Assembly (NCBI RefSeq): GCF_945859685.1
Contig: NC_079147.1
Span: 59,240,946 to 59,304,945 of the forward strand
Direction of reading: 5' to 3'
DNA: 64,000 nucleotides
Source: Eupeodes corollae
Lineage: Eukaryota > Arthropoda > Insecta > Diptera > Syrphidae
Shown: piece after piece, positions 23,314 through 35,902 of the stretch
Position numbering within the stretch: position 1 is the stretch's first letter
How the letters are laid out: each line of letters begins with the position of its first letter
Program-made: the position numbers and the translations under genes
The notes under the pieces: generated by a model
The model's input: the letters and a program-made list of their open reading frames with translations, nothing else
The model's database searches: none
What the model was told of the DNA's origin: nothing

Positions 23314-24055
23314 CATCAGATGGCTATGTCATTAGACCCGAAATTTGTTTATGCCAGTTTTCAATATAAGTGCTAGAATGGTACCATTTTTGACGAAGTT
23401 TATCGTCCTTACAATGATGTTTAATGTTCTTTCAGAAACGAAAGTGAATGTTTCCAGCTCCATTAAAGACAGTCGACAGGACTATGGACTGTTTGAGGTA
23501 AATAGAGACAGAGTCGAGAGATTTAAATAACAGATCTGAGAAAATTCGGTTATCGGATGTGGAAATCACGTCTTTCTTAAACCAGAAGAAGACGTGATAG
23601 ACGAGGATGGAGAGACTTATTAGAGTACGTCTCCACCAACTCCATAAATTGTTTTGAATCAATCATTATAAATATATGAATAAACATGACTTTAAGGAAT
23701 GTCTTATCTTCCCAGAACGAACTAGAAGATATAGAGATCTGTAACTTTTTATAGAACTGTACAATTGGGACATGAATTAAACAGTTTACTTAGGAATAGA
23801 TCTTAAAACATACAAATTACCGAGTGGCCAATGCTGTTATTAGTTCACAGTGATGAAGCTTTCGAATAGCAGAGTTTGCAGGTATTTTTGTTGCTAAGTT
23901 TGTACAACTAGAGCTGTTTGGGGTAGCAGAAATAGATTAGCATATACACAGGCAAGCTTAACGTCGGACTTTGCTTTGTCTGTCGTAGTTTATTCCCTTA
24001 GCTAAGACAGTCTACCATACTGCGACAAGGTAGAGTAGAATCAGTCTGATTCATT
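23314..24055. other. Stretch without recognised feature
   Basis: Short open frames at 23345-23662 exist on both strands but match nothing I recognise. No splice-site-bounded exon is evident. Confidence 0.4.
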
Positions 24056-24057
24056 TT

Positions 24058-25665
24058 TTATTTAAGGTGGCGCTACAATCCTGTGAGAATTAGCGCCTCT
24101 ACGAACAAACTTCTCCATCTTGTTTGGTCCTTAGCTAGATGTCTCCAGTTGTGCACTCCAAGTTGGTTGAAGTCAATCTACTGCGAAGTTCTACAAGCGT
24201 TGATTCAAAGACTTTCCGGGCCGGAACGTTGGTTTGAATTCGATCTACGTGACCTAGCCATCTCAGTCGTTGGACATTTAAATTTGCTGACAAAGTCTAC
24301 ATCGCTGTACAGCCCGTACAGCTCGTCATTCCATCTTCTCCTTCTCACTCACCTTCTGTGCATATGCGACTGTAGATCACGCTAAGGACTTTTCACTTGA
24401 AACGACCCATCCGTTTTTTCATAATCAATGTTTTTGCACCGTATAGACGAACAGGGATGATAAGGGTCTTTTGAAAGAATTTTCGTCTTTGGATGACAAT
24501 AAAAACATGACAGTAATGAAATTGCTGATATGTTCTTAAAATTCTCGAGATATAGTCTTTCTTAGTGTCTTTTCAAATTATTTAATTTATCGCTCAGTCT
24601 TAGTCAGTTCTTAAATACTTGGAATATTTCAATCATTACGCCAATTTATAAAACAGACTCGAAACAGGGTGTCCTTAACTACAGACCGATTTCAAAGCTT
24701 CAGCCATTGTCAAAAAAAGAATTTATGAAAATATTAAACAAGGGATTTAAGACAATCAACAAGAGTTTGTGAGTCACCGATCAACTACAACTAACTTTAC
24801 TCTTTTTTCACACTTTTGTACGAAAGGTATTCAACCTATACAAGGACTTTTCAAAAGCGTTTGATAGGGAACACCCTGTTTTTTATTCTTAATTATTGAC
24901 CATAGTTAGATCAATATTTAACAGATCGTACACAGTCTGTGAAAATAAGATGTAAAAAATCAAAAAGAATGTATAACTTTTCAGGGGTTCCACAAGGAAG
25001 CCATTTTGGACCACTTTTGTTTATTCTTTTTATAAACGACCTTCCCTGCCTTGTCAAAATTTTTGAAAATTTAATATTTGCTGACGATTTGAAAATTTAC
25101 AAACGTATCAATTCTCCACTTGATTGCAATTTTTTGCAAGATGACCTCAATTGTATTTTTACCGGTCAATATCTCCAATTGTACGCAAATGTCTTATACT
25201 AGACCACTCAACCCTATTCACTTTGAATATAAAGTTGATAAAAAAAGCTTTGATAAAGTTTCGATTTTTAAGTATTGTAGCTTTTAATGATCACTTCGAA
25301 TGTATATGATCGCGAAGTTAAATAAAATGCTGGGTTTTCTAATGAGATATTCCAAGGAATTTACTGATCAAAAACATTGGTTGCTCGAGAGAGTGCTTTG
25401 CTACTCAAATACTTTCTTAGCCCTTAAGCGATTAGCAAGAGCAATTCTTCGTTTGATTACAGCGCTGGTGTTGTTTTTCTGCGTTAAAACAATAACCTAT
25501 ATAGACAAAGTCCTTAACTACTTCAAAATTATGACGGTCGATGGTGACGTTTTTACAGAGGCCCGTTTTTTGTAGGCCCTTTCTTGATGATAGCATGTAC
25601 TTTTTTTAACTCTCATTAACGGCTTAATTTTTGCCTCTTCTGCCTTAATATCACAAAAGCGCTTT
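24058..25665 (-). mobile_element. RTE-like LINE 3' region, split by another LINE
   Basis: The part at 24058-~24500 aligns with the 3' portion of the element at 29.61-30.05 kb: shared text includes CCAAGTTGGTTGA, GACTTTCCGGGCCGGAACGT (GACCTTCCGGGCTGGAGCGT there), and GACCTAGCCATCT. The part at ~25380-25665 aligns with 30.06-30.27 kb: TTCGTTTGATTACAGCGCTG, GTCCTTAACTACTTC, ATGGTGACGTTTTT. In the 30-kb copy these two blocks are continuous; here about 880 bp carrying a plus-strand LINE separates them. The reading is in the minus direction and covers the post-RT region and 3' UTR only. Confidence 0.8.
24510..25378 (+). mobile_element. LINE fragment nested in the RTE-like element
   Basis: Plus-strand translation in changing frames gives LNYRPISKLQPLSK-like text near 24.68 kb, then a decayed STTTNLTLFSH region and DFSKAF-like text near 24.85 kb (TFQKRLIG in the present frame). 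It continues with LTDRTQSVKIRCKKS near 24.92 kb and the RT core FSGVPQGSHFGPLLFILFIN then DLP at 24.98 kb. FADDLKIYKRIN (catalytic Asp pair intact) lies at ~25.08 kb. The post-RT piece KLNKMLGFLMRYSKEFTD is cut at ~25.38 kb, where RTE-like sequence resumes. The copy is truncated at both ends. The remnant at 53.5-54.1 kb is of the same type (GVPQGSQLGPLLFIIFINDL). Confidence 0.82.
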
Positions 25666-28075
25666 ACGGATATTCAAACACCTTTTATGATAACAATGAC
25701 TTTCTTAGATGAGAAGAGAGCTATACAATTAGGTCGAAATATGTTCGACTTTTGAGAGTTCTTTCCATATACCTTGGCGTTATTACATAAAAGTCAAAGA
25801 AAATATATTCGAAATCATTATCTCTGGCGGTCCTTGTCAAAAAAAAGCTTCCCGAATGAATTGACATACAAACATCTCTCAAGGAAGTGTCACGTTTCAA
25901 AATGATATATTTGACAAATCTGAGGGATTACAATAACTTCCATTGATAAGTTAAGAGTTGTAAAAATCGTCACTAACTCAGCGGTCAATACAAAAACTCC
26001 TTGTTCCACAATTTTGCAGGAACCTTACTTACATTTAAAATAAGTAAAATTATACGATTTATAAAAAATAAAAACAAAAAAATTATTCAATACCGTCAAC
26101 TTATATGTTGTTATTGAATTAAGATCCCAGGGATAATGCATCCTGTTATAACTGGGATTCGGACAGGGATTTCTAAGATTGAGCCCTAAGCCATGATGTA
26201 TTATTCAAATCTATGATTTGCATCGCATATGTTAGAATTCCGATCGGATATCCTGAGAGAATGCCACAGGACATTATATACGACTAGAACGTGAATCCTT
26301 CATCGAACAACACTATCACATCGAATACGAATACATAGCATAGATGTATGTATAAATAGAACATATATACTAGAAGCAGTAGCAAGGAATATTATCCACT
26401 CGAAAGCCTTGTGTTTTGTTGGGTATGTAAATTTAAATAGAGGTATTCCTTTAATGGATCATTTTTATGCCCCTAGTAACTACGTTTTCTATTACAATCG
26501 TTTTTCTTTTTGCTTTATTTTTTAATTCTTTTTTTATTCTATCTTCATTGTTTGCCTTTAAAGAAGTTTTATTTTACCACAAGAGAATCGTTAGCATTTC
26601 ACTTCATATTTCGTATGATGCACTCATGTATCTTTCTGGTATATCGTATCATTCGTTATTTTCGTAACATAGAACCCTATAACGGAGACTATGGAACTTG
26701 TGTTGTTTCGAAAGTGCATATATCGAGGTATTAAGCTGTATAGAAGGGGGTTTTAGGAAGACAACTATGCTGTACCTACCTTGACAACGATGACGAGGGG
26801 TACTTCCTTCATCCATGATACGTAAGTAAGGTACAATAGGAACAGAGTAAACCTAGAGCTTGATGGTTCATCGTAAGGAAAACCAAAACTTGTTACACAA
26901 AACCCTTTTTGCTGGTGAAAGTCCTGTTTTTTTTTTTGGTATTTTTGGTGGGTTTATATAGATTGAGCGCGTTCGTCGTCGTCGTTTTCGGTGCAGATAT
27001 TTGTATGTATATTATAGTTTCCGGATGGGGTTCTTATCTTCATCGTTGATAATTTTGAAGGATTTTCCTTCGAAACATGACATGAACCAAACAGAATTTT
27101 ACATAAGCCTTCAACCGCAATCCACGAGAGTGAATATAACAGTATACATTATACACGTCACTATTGCTTGTCGTCGTTTGAAAAAGAATCCCTTCGAGAA
27201 AGACAGAGAGAGAGGTTTTTGGAGGTTGGAAAAAGGGATTTTTGGAATATGAAATGATATGTCAAAAAAGCTGCGAATTTGGAACCTCAGAAGGTATAGG
27301 TAGGTAGATACTGCAGACAAGTGAGTTTCATCCTACAATTTGAAGAACAAGACAAAAAAATATGGAAACAACAGACTCGTATCGTTGCAAAAGCTAGGGT
27401 ATGTGATGGTATTAGATGTATGCGTTGCGTATGTTGTTTGAGAGGGCTTTAAAAGATAATTGTATGTATCTATACGCAGTTTGTTTATATGATAAAAGCT
27501 TGAAATACTTTTAAAGCATATTGTATTATATTTTGTTCTTGTGGGCTTCTAGTTCTAGAGTATTTAAAACTCCTATAATAAGCTACAATACCTTACAGAT
27601 AAAGCAGGGTCTTAATTCGGATTCTAAAATTTCTCGAAAATGAATCGTCTGATTATGACGAAATTCCGTAAATACAAAAGTCCTTTAACATTTTAAACAG
27701 AACTTACACTTTCAAAATGATTCTATTGAAGAAACTTGGTAAAAATTTACTTTTAACATAACATACTTTCTTGTAGCTTGTAGAAATAACGAAACTACAT
27801 TTAAATCTCAAATCCTTAGTGTTGATTGTACCTTAATATTTTTTCAGACGAGAAGATATTTATGATATCAAATATTTAGAAAAACATCTTGAGACCGTTT
27901 CATGATCCCCATTTCTCTCATCGTAACTTTTCCATAAAAATGTTAAAAATAATTTCGAACATAAGTTTAGTAAAGTTCGGTTGAGGGGCTGGGAATTGAT
28001 GACGTTATCGCCACTGATAGATTAATGTACATCCATTGTGATACCTTGAATTTCCCTAAAACAAAAAGAAATATT
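25666..28075. other. Stretch with no recognised gene
   Basis: A 60-bp match (inverted) to the 3.43-kb repeat motif lies near 25.90-25.96 kb. A short inverted pair ATCCCAG/CTGGGAT lies at 26.12-26.16 kb. An AG-rich patch is at 27.2 kb. No exon or element was established. Confidence 0.45.
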
Positions 28076-28079
28076 AAAA

Positions 28080-28560
28080 ACTTATAATGTATATGGATTG
28101 TCTTGTTCTAACCTTTAAGGAGCTTTTATAGAGCCTAATAGGCTCTTTCCTGGAATGCATTCGAATTCCTCAATATTACCGAAGTATATTTCTAGCGTGA
28201 CATAGAGCTGCTTTTCCTTAATACTGCAGCCCTTGAATATATCATTGGTAGTAGACCGCATTTTCTTTTAATGATAATCCAAAAGGTTGTGACCTGTTAT
28301 TATGCTCACAAGCAATCCTTGCATCATTGTCTTGATGAATTATCGAACGGGTTTAGTCTTGACGAATTCGGACCAGGTTTCGAAGTTTTTCCATCTTTCA
28401 CTGGTTTTTTGAAGTATCTTGTTACCAATGAGTCCTTTTAGTTCCCAGGATAAGTTGGAATTGGTCCAGTGTTATACCTACCCTTGACATCTCATCAGCT
28501 CTCTCTCGTTCCCAGACACATTACTGTTGCCTGGTTCCCTGCACCGTCCAAAGTGAAGTT
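28080..28560 (-). mobile_element. LINE C-terminal remnant (RNase H tail and zinc region)
   Basis: Minus-strand translation shows a decayed RNase H end (SGNERELMR, resembling GNERADELAR) near 28.52 kb. It is followed by LVSIITGHNLLDYH near 28.3 kb, which matches the LLTGHxxLxYHL text after RNase H in LINEs of the I/Jockey groups. GNIEEFECIPGKSLLGSIK near 28.15 kb matches the usual C-terminus. The cysteines of the zinc motif are mostly lost. RT and endonuclease are absent. It begins a 2.8-kb cluster of remnants all read on the minus strand. Confidence 0.6.
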
Positions 28561-28784
28561 GCAGTAATTTACAAGCTTCGATTTGATTCTTGTGGCCAAA
28601 GTCGACTTTTTTGTTGTTGTTTAGTTATCAACAAAAATGGTGATATTAGCTCATGATAGCGCCATCATTGAGACTTATTTTGCAGCGTATGTCACAGCCT
28701 ATACCTTGGTTTGAATAACACAGCTTTGATCGGGATTTTGAAGGAGTTGCCAAGATTGAGTTTCAGAAAAGCTTCCGTTTTTGA

Positions 28785-29600
28785 GACATCAATAGGAGTG
28801 ATTTTAAAAACCTGTGGGAAAGTTTTTCAAAAAAAGCACATAAAATTCAGAAAATTGCAAATGTTGACCTTGACTGCGCTTAAATTGGTTTATCCGCTTA
28901 GTCCAAATTTGGCACACTCTTTTCAACATTTCGGCCGGTATCTCACAAATAAATGCTTCAATGTTGTCTTCGAATGCATCAATTGAAGCGGGCTTGTCTG
29001 TATAGACATGGCTTTAACATAGCCCCACAAAAAATAGTCTAATGGCGTTAAATCGTACGATCTAGGCGGCCAATTGACCGGTCCCGAAGGTGAAATAAAA
29101 TGTTCGCTGAACTAGCCTCTAAATAAGTCCATTATGGCATATGTCACCGTGTTATTGCAACCACATGTCATGAAAGTCGAGCTCTTGTGTTTTGGGCAAA
29201 AAAAATTGGATATCATCTCACGGTAGCGCTCAACATTAATAGTTACGTTACGGTTCGCATCATCTTTTGAGAAGTACTGTCCAATGATGTCACCAGACCA
29301 TAAACCGCACCAAACTGTGACTTTTTCTGGATGCCTTGATAGGTTCTGCAATACATCTGGCTGATATTCACTCCAAAACCGGCAATTCTACTTATTTACG
29401 TACCCTGGCCATATTTACGTAACTGACCAAAAAATGGAAGAAGCGCCTCATTAACTTTCTTAACAGAGCACGCATTTTGATAATAAAATTAAGTAATTTG
29501 CAAACGTTGTTCGTTTGTAAGACAATTCAAGGTAAAATTATAGACCAAAGTGAAGATGTTTGACACTGAAACAAAACAAGAAACGTGCATCAGCTGTTTA
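28785..29600 (-). mobile_element. Internally deleted mariner-like element
   Basis: Reading the minus strand, an N-terminal piece near 29.53-29.42 kb gives CLTNEQRLQIT, then YYQNACSVKKVNEALLPFFG, the start of a known insect mariner-like transposase. It jumps to NCRFWSEYQPDVLQNL and HPEKVTVWCGLWSGDIIGQY (29.36-29.26 kb), skipping the central ~200 residues. Then come NVERYREMISNFF, MDLFRG, FSEHFISPSGPVNWPPRS, LTPLDYFLWGYVKA (29.03 kb) and a decayed tail. The second catalytic Asp block is corrupted. It shares family and 3' UTR with the 8.2-9.1 kb copy. Confidence 0.88.
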
Positions 29601-29607
29601 AACCATA

Positions 29608-30880
29608 CTTACTTTATGCTTGTGGCGATACAGTCCGAAGCGGACCTGGGCCTGAAGCAACATGCGTCTACAGCCAGCTCGGTCCCAAGCTAGCTGTCAT
29701 CAGTTTCGCACGCCAAGTTGGTTGAGGTCCTCTCCCACCTGGGTGCGCCACCTGAGTCGCGGTCTTCCTCTACTAGACCTTCCGGGCTGGAGCGTTCATG
29801 TCCATTCGCTTTACATGACCTAGCCATCTAAACCGTTGGACTTTGATTCTGTAAACTATTTCAGTGTTGCTTTATAGCCCGTACAGTTTGTCATTATATT
29901 CTCCTCCATTCTCCATGTATGCATACGGGACTAAAGATTACCCGAAGAATTTTTCTCTCGAAGCATCCTAAGACGTTCTCATTTTTCTTTGACAGGGCCC
30001 AGTCCTCAGCTCCTTAAATGAGAACCAGGATGATGAGTTTATAGATGGTGATTTTAGATGCTCTAGAGAGGAATTTACTTCTCAATTGCCGTCTTAGTCC
30101 AAAGAAGCAGCGATTTGCAGGAGTTATTTTTCGTTTGATTTCAGCGCTGGTGTCATTGCCTGTATTAAAAGCGGTGTCTAGGTCGACGATGTCCTTAACT
30201 ACCTCGAAGTTAAAGCTGTCTATGGTGACGTTTTTTCCTTTTTTGATGACAGCGTATGCTTGGTCTTGCCCTAATTGACCACTTAACCCATCTTCTTCGC
30301 TTCCGTCGTCGCAAAGCTCATATAAACGCTCCACTGACATCACGCTTTGATCTTCCAATTATGTCAATATCATCGGCGTATCCGAGTAATTGGATGGACC
30401 TTTGGAAGACTGTGCCTCTGGTGTTGACGGTGGTTGAGTTTTGCACAATTCTTTTCAGAACGATGTTGAAGGAGTCGCATGACAGTCGCCTTGTCTAAAA
30501 CTGCACAAACGGATAAGTTTGACAGAGATGCCAAAACTAGACATTGCTCTGTAGAGTCTTCCCTATGGATGCTGTCAAACACGGCTTTAAAATGGATAAA
30601 GAGATGGTGGGTATCGATTTGAAGCTCCTGGGTTTTTTCCAAGATCTGCCGTAGTGTAAATATTTGGTCGATAGTGGACTATCCTGGTCTGAAGCCCACT
30701 GAAAAGGACCAATCAGGTACTTGACGAACGTTCATATAATACGGCAGAGAGTATCTTATTTGCAATGTTAAGGGGACTGATGCCTCTGTAGTTAGCGCAA
30801 TTTAGAGGGCCCTTTTTTTTATGTATCGGTCAAACTATGCTGAGATTCCACTCATCGGGAAGCTGTTTAAACCGTTGTTA
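29608..30880 (-). mobile_element. RTE-like LINE remnant, RT and 3' region
   Basis: From 30.88 kb on the minus strand: IKKGPSKLR, LQRHQSP, LIGPFQWASDQD near 30.8-30.7 kb correspond to HKKGD..NYRGISLL and the QxGFRPGKST block. EKTQELQIDTHHLFI and HFKAVFDSIHRED (30370-30642) are the next RT blocks. At 30014-30358 the post-RT domain reads SFNFEVVKDIVDLDTAFNTG, IKRKITPANRCFFGLRRQLR and LSRASKITIYKLIIL. The 3' UTR runs to an ACTTACTT boundary at 29609, again a short tandem tail on the minus strand. The same 3' region recurs, split, at 24.06-25.66 kb. Confidence 0.85.
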
Positions 30881-33585
30881 TCAAAAATGTAATGGCTAAA
30901 AAATAACCCTATACATGGAAGTTGTCAACTCAGTCATGTGTGGAACATAGCTCACCAATTCGTTCCTTTCAGTTAGGAAAGTACTAAAAGGTTTATTGAA
31001 GTTAGGACAGGGTATGTTATGTGGTCTTTGTTTACATTGTTCCCTATGAAGGTTCTTTTGTAAAATCTGTGAATGCCCTGTTTTCCAGCAACAAGTTTAA
31101 TTAAACCGTAAGGCACTGCATGCAGCAAGTTCTTATACACACAAGTTCAGGGGTAAAAGATTGAGTACTGTTGAGATTAAGCAACTGCAGAAAGATAAGG
31201 GGTATGCCAATCTTCTTAATCCTTTCAACACCTTCCTTTTGTTTTTTGAAGGTTCTCAAAGCTTCGGTACTGGTTTTTCCAATTCTTCTGTTAAGATTTT
31301 TTAATCCTTAAAATCAAATTCCTTCCAAAATTTTGTGAACATTTGATGTGAATAATAATTTTGCCCAAATTTAGCTGTCATATTATTTTCCAAAAAAACG
31401 TAAAATGCTTATTATTTCTAGGTCAATTTTAAGTGCAACTATAACTTGTTTATTGTAAATTGTCAATACTCTAAAATTCGCACAACTTGTACCTATTTAA
31501 GCAAACCTATATTTCCTGCAAAATTGGAATAAGGCAATGGACACTCGACATTATGGCTCTTATCCTCAATGCCATCATTAAATGGAATAATTTGTATCAC
31601 TTATTTTTATTATTTCCTCTAACTCTTCACTTTGTACCTTAATTTTAAATGTAATCGTATCAATTGAGAACAAAATCATTCGCCATTTTCCAAAAGGGTT
31701 ATTAATATTTTTTTTCTCCAAGATTTAATAGCATACAAATTTAAGTAGGTAAGAAGCCCCCTTGACAGTAAATCATTTTGTGAAAAGTTATGTTGTCACT
31801 TCTTAAGTGTTTTAACTTAGATATTCAACATTTTCAGCAAAAATTTCTCCCACGAGAGTTATTAAACTTTCGACGAAGAACATACATGTAATTTATTTTG
31901 TCAATAAAAAAAGAATTATAAAAAATCGACACCATTAACGTTATGTTTGAGTTAACATATGAATCATACTAAAATATTTAAGATGTTTTACTCTTTTCCA
32001 ATGATTAACAGTTTACGTACTCGATCCTTACTCTTCTTGTTGGTTTGGGAAAATTAACTTAATTAATGGCAACAAATTTGACAGATGTGTTTTCAAAAAT
32101 ATGGCTACTTTCATCCTTCAAAGCTTGAAAACCTTATTTCGAAATATTTCAAAAATTGCAAAACAATGATTTTAGAACGCAACTTAAAAGTCCTTATCCT
32201 TCTGTATTGACTTACCCTTAGAGCATCAATAAGGATATCAGTTTTATCATCTTTCATTTTCTGTATACTCTTTAATCCCATAAGACTGTCATTCGCTTCA
32301 CTTTGGACAACTGAGGGAATTAGGATTAAAAGTATCTATATCTCGATGTCTGCATCAAATACCGGAAATGAAACTCCCACACAATACGACTGACTTTATT
32401 GTGGCAAAAGGATCTTCCACTTAAATAATACATCATACAGATTCGCCTTTTTGCCAATGATAAAACGGTGTTTTTTTTTCGTATCTTTGTTTTGTTTTTA
32501 TGACAAAATATAATGGATGGACTTTATTTTTGTCCGTTTTGTTGTTGTTGGGTGAGTCTCATGTGTGTCCTTGGAATCGCGCGTGGATCTATTTCTTATT
32601 GCAAAACTTACATTATAATATATGTGTATACATTGTGTCCAATATAAATGTGTATAAACATAATATGAATGACGACACGAAGAAGAAGAGTATATAGATA
32701 CAAAACATAAAAAGTTGTTCCCTCTTGCAATGCAATCCATTTCCTGTGGCAGTTCCGGTTCCTTATATTTATTACACAACCTTCTATATGACATCTTGTG
32801 TCGAACTTGAATATACTTGCATACATATGTATATCCACCTACATAGCAAAATAAGTTGAGGAAGATCTTTTACACAATGTAAACATGACATAGTGGCAAT
32901 TGTGAACATTGAAATACAGCAATAAACTTGCAACTTGAAAATGGTGGGAGTAGGTAGGACTCTAAGTACCCATCATGTGAGGACATTTTTTTTCAAAGAG
33001 ACAAACTTATGCCTAGTTAAGTGGAAAAATCATTTTTTAAGGTACACAGAGAAAAACAAATTGTTAAATGTTTACAAAAAAGTTATGAAGCCTTCGAATG
33101 CAAATGACGCTTATTTATAAATTCAAGTAATTCATAAATTAGTTCCTAAAAATCATAGAAAAATCTTAAGCTGACCAAAATCTTTTTCTTAAACGGTTAA
33201 TCTACTTAGAAAAAAGTTTTAAAAGACACTGAATTTTTTTGGTTGAATAAGTGGTCATTTTCTTTAGCTCAATGAATATAATCATAAGTTTTCTGTAAGT
33301 TTATTGCTGAAAGATTTTCATAAGCTTATATAAAAAATTCGTTAATAATACTAATGTTTCGTTCCTTAATAGAGCGCTCTTTTAAACCTTGTGTCAATTA
33401 AATATTTCACGGCCTGACAATTAGTAAAATTTTATTAAATCAAATAATGTTTCGTTATATTTACGGACGAATTTTATTCAGTGCATTTATGAACTTTAAT
33501 TCGAACAACAAATTTTCTTGTAGACAATCAACTTTTCCAATATTTGTTTTTCCACCAAAAATTTTAATTCGTAATTTATGATCTA
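30881..33585. other. AT-rich stretch with no recognised gene
   Basis: A few AT-rich open frames at 32.5-33.1 kb have no similarity I recognise. An ACATACATATGTAT microsatellite lies near 32.82 kb. Confidence 0.5.
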
Positions 33586-33589
33586 AAGT

Positions 33590-33728
33590 TTACAACGGCT
33601 CTTTGTTGCTTCTTTGCTTTATAGAAGCTGCGTTAAAGTCTTAGAAAATGGTTTTTTAAGTCCCTTAGAGCTCCATAACACAGAATTTTCATAGGTTACA
33701 AGTGACAAAAAAAAATTGAAATCGTGTC
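33590..33728 (+). repeat. Degenerate repeat array, left part
   Basis: Contains GTTTTTTAAGTCCCTTAGAGCTCCAT and CAGAATTTTCATAGG (read as separate motifs). These match the repeat units at 35.9-37.1 kb, such as TTTTTAGAGCTCC followed by AATTCTTG. The LINE at 33738-35893 separates this piece from the rest of the array. Confidence 0.55.
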
Positions 33729-33737
33729 ATCAAGGGT

Positions 33738-35893
33738 AAGTTGACGAGTCAACTCGGATTCCTGACGTTGCAGGTCAGTTCGCCAACACTCTAGACTTAT
33801 TTCTTACCTCTGATCCTAATAAATATGGGATAAGTGTTTTATCACCCTTAGGCACATCAGACCATTGTGTCATATCTGCTAATTTCTCATGCCAAAAAAC
33901 CCCAGTTAAAGAGAAAAACCCTACGAAAACCGTTTGGCAATATGAGGAAGCCAACTGGAACGGTCTCAACGACTTCATAAGGAACTTTAACTGGTCACTA
34001 TGCTTCCTTGATAGTAACAGATAATGATTTCAATGCAGATAATGGTTACAAACTTAATTCTTTTGGGAATGAGAAATGTTATCCCGAATAGGGTAAAATC
34101 TATCAAACCTACAGAAAACTCATGATTTGATTCGAGCTGTAAAGAGGTTATTAGGATCAAAGATGTTAGTTTCCTGAACTATAAAGCCTTATGTTAGCTC
34201 GATTGATAAAGCTAATTTGCTTGCAGCACAGTTTGCTGTTAATTCGATGCTGCCAATGAGTGACATCATGGCTCCTTCTGTACTTGAAAGCATAAACTAT
34301 TGCATGGGACGAATCTTCTTTCGCACTCGTACAAGTGCTAGAGTACTAAAAGATCTTGACATTCACAAATCCCCTGGCCAGGATAGTATCCCCGCTATTC
34401 TTCTGAAGAGGTGTTCTTCAATGCTGCTTAATCTTTTCCATCTGTCCTATTTTAAAGGTCTTTTTCTGAGTGGATGTAAAACTGTATTTGTCCAGACTGT
34501 CCCTAAAAAAGGCGAATCCTCCTCTCCTTTTTATTGTCGTCCAATTGCACTTACGTCTCTTCTTTCCAAAGTCATGGAAACGCTGATACATTTTCAGCTT
34601 TAGAAATATCTCAAAGAATGGAAGCTTCTTAATGACCGGCAGTATGGCTTTCGTTGGAATAGGTCTACTGGTGATCTTATGTTTTATCTTGCCGAACAAT
34701 GGAAGAAATCTTTACATCGTTTTGGAGCTAGTAAGATTATTGCACTTGATATTTTAGAGGAATTTGATTGAGTTTGACATCAAGCTCTCTTATCGAAAAT
34801 GCGTGCTTTTGGTATTGATGAATCTCTTCTTTGTTGGGTTAGAACTTACCTTTCGGATGGTTCAATTCAAGTAGTATTGGACGGGTTCAAATCTGATATT
34901 CACAAAATAAACGGTGGTGTGCCCCAGGTCTTCCGTTTTGTCTGCGATACTTTTCCTTATTTTTGTAAATGATCTTTTGTCTGAAGCTTCTAACCGACTT
35001 AATTGTTTTGCTCATGACATTACACTCTGCTTTTCATATTCGTTTTAAGATTCTCATCCTTGTTTTTCGGATGTGTGCTACCAACAGCAGCATATGATAA
35101 GCTCTTTAAATTCTGATATTGACAGCATTGTCTAGTGGGGAATCATAAACCGTGTAGAATCAAATGCTTCGAAAACTCAATGCTGTCTACTGTCGCAAAA
35201 GCGTAACCCTCTCCTAATGCCACTTTCCATGAGTGGTACTTGCATCGAGAAGATTGAAAAACTATCAGTCCTAGGTATGTGTATCACAAACCACTTGTTG
35301 TGGAGTAATCACATATTTGACACCGCCAAAACTGCTGCTAAGTGTTTAGATTTTCTTCGACGATGCAAGAAGTTTCTTACCCCTTCTGATGTGGCTATAA
35401 TTTACAAAGCTTTTAATCGTCCTAAACTAGAATATAACTCTTATATTTGAGCTAGAGCTGCAAAAACGTACTTGAGTCTTCTGGATAGAATTGACAAAAG
35501 AGCTCTAAAAATTATTTAAAATCGTTCTCTCACCGACACATTTTCTTCTCTTAAACACTGCCGCAAGGTTTTATGCCTGTCATTGTTTCATCGGTATTTT
35601 TATAAACAATGCTCTAGCGACATAGCCAGTTGCATTTTTCCTTGCTGGGAATGCCCATCAATTTACCCTCTAGCCCAATTTTGGAGTACTGGTAAGTACA
35701 GAGATTCTTTCTTTAGCCACACTACAAGAATGTATAATGCTCTACCTGACTCAATATTTCCCACTCATTACAATGTGCAGACATTCGAAACCAATGAAAC
35801 TTATTCTCCTTTCCTAATTGCTCGCACTGTTAAATCATTATAAGGGTATCCATAACCCTTTTAGTGTGCGCACAATATAAAAAAAATAAAAAA
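33738..35893 (+). mobile_element. 5'-truncated LINE with 9-bp target duplication
   Basis: The plus strand begins inside the endonuclease: IPDVAGQFANTLDLFLTSDP, LSPLGTSDHCVISANF (33.76-33.9 kb; SDH is the endonuclease end motif). The RT at 34217-34603 reads SPGQDSIPAILLKRCSS, VPKKGESSSPFYCRPIALTS and SKVMETLIHFQL. Then RQYGFRWNRSTGDL, IALDILEEFD, VLDGFKSDIHKINGGVPQ, and the post-RT part ENSKTQCCLL-like text with IEKLSVLGMCITNHLLWSNH, LDFLRRCKKFLTPSD (35217-35450) and NVQTFET near the end. An A-rich tail (35876-35893) precedes ATCAAGGGT at 35894-35902. The same 9 bp lie at 33729-33737. Stops interrupt every domain. CR1/Jockey group by resemblance. Confidence 0.88.
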
Positions 35894-35902
35894 ATCAAGG
35901 GT

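Noticed and set aside
32498..32838. Genes in overlapping frames on both strands
   Set aside because: Low-complexity content rich in I, Y and H codons around a TATA-type microsatellite; no domain.
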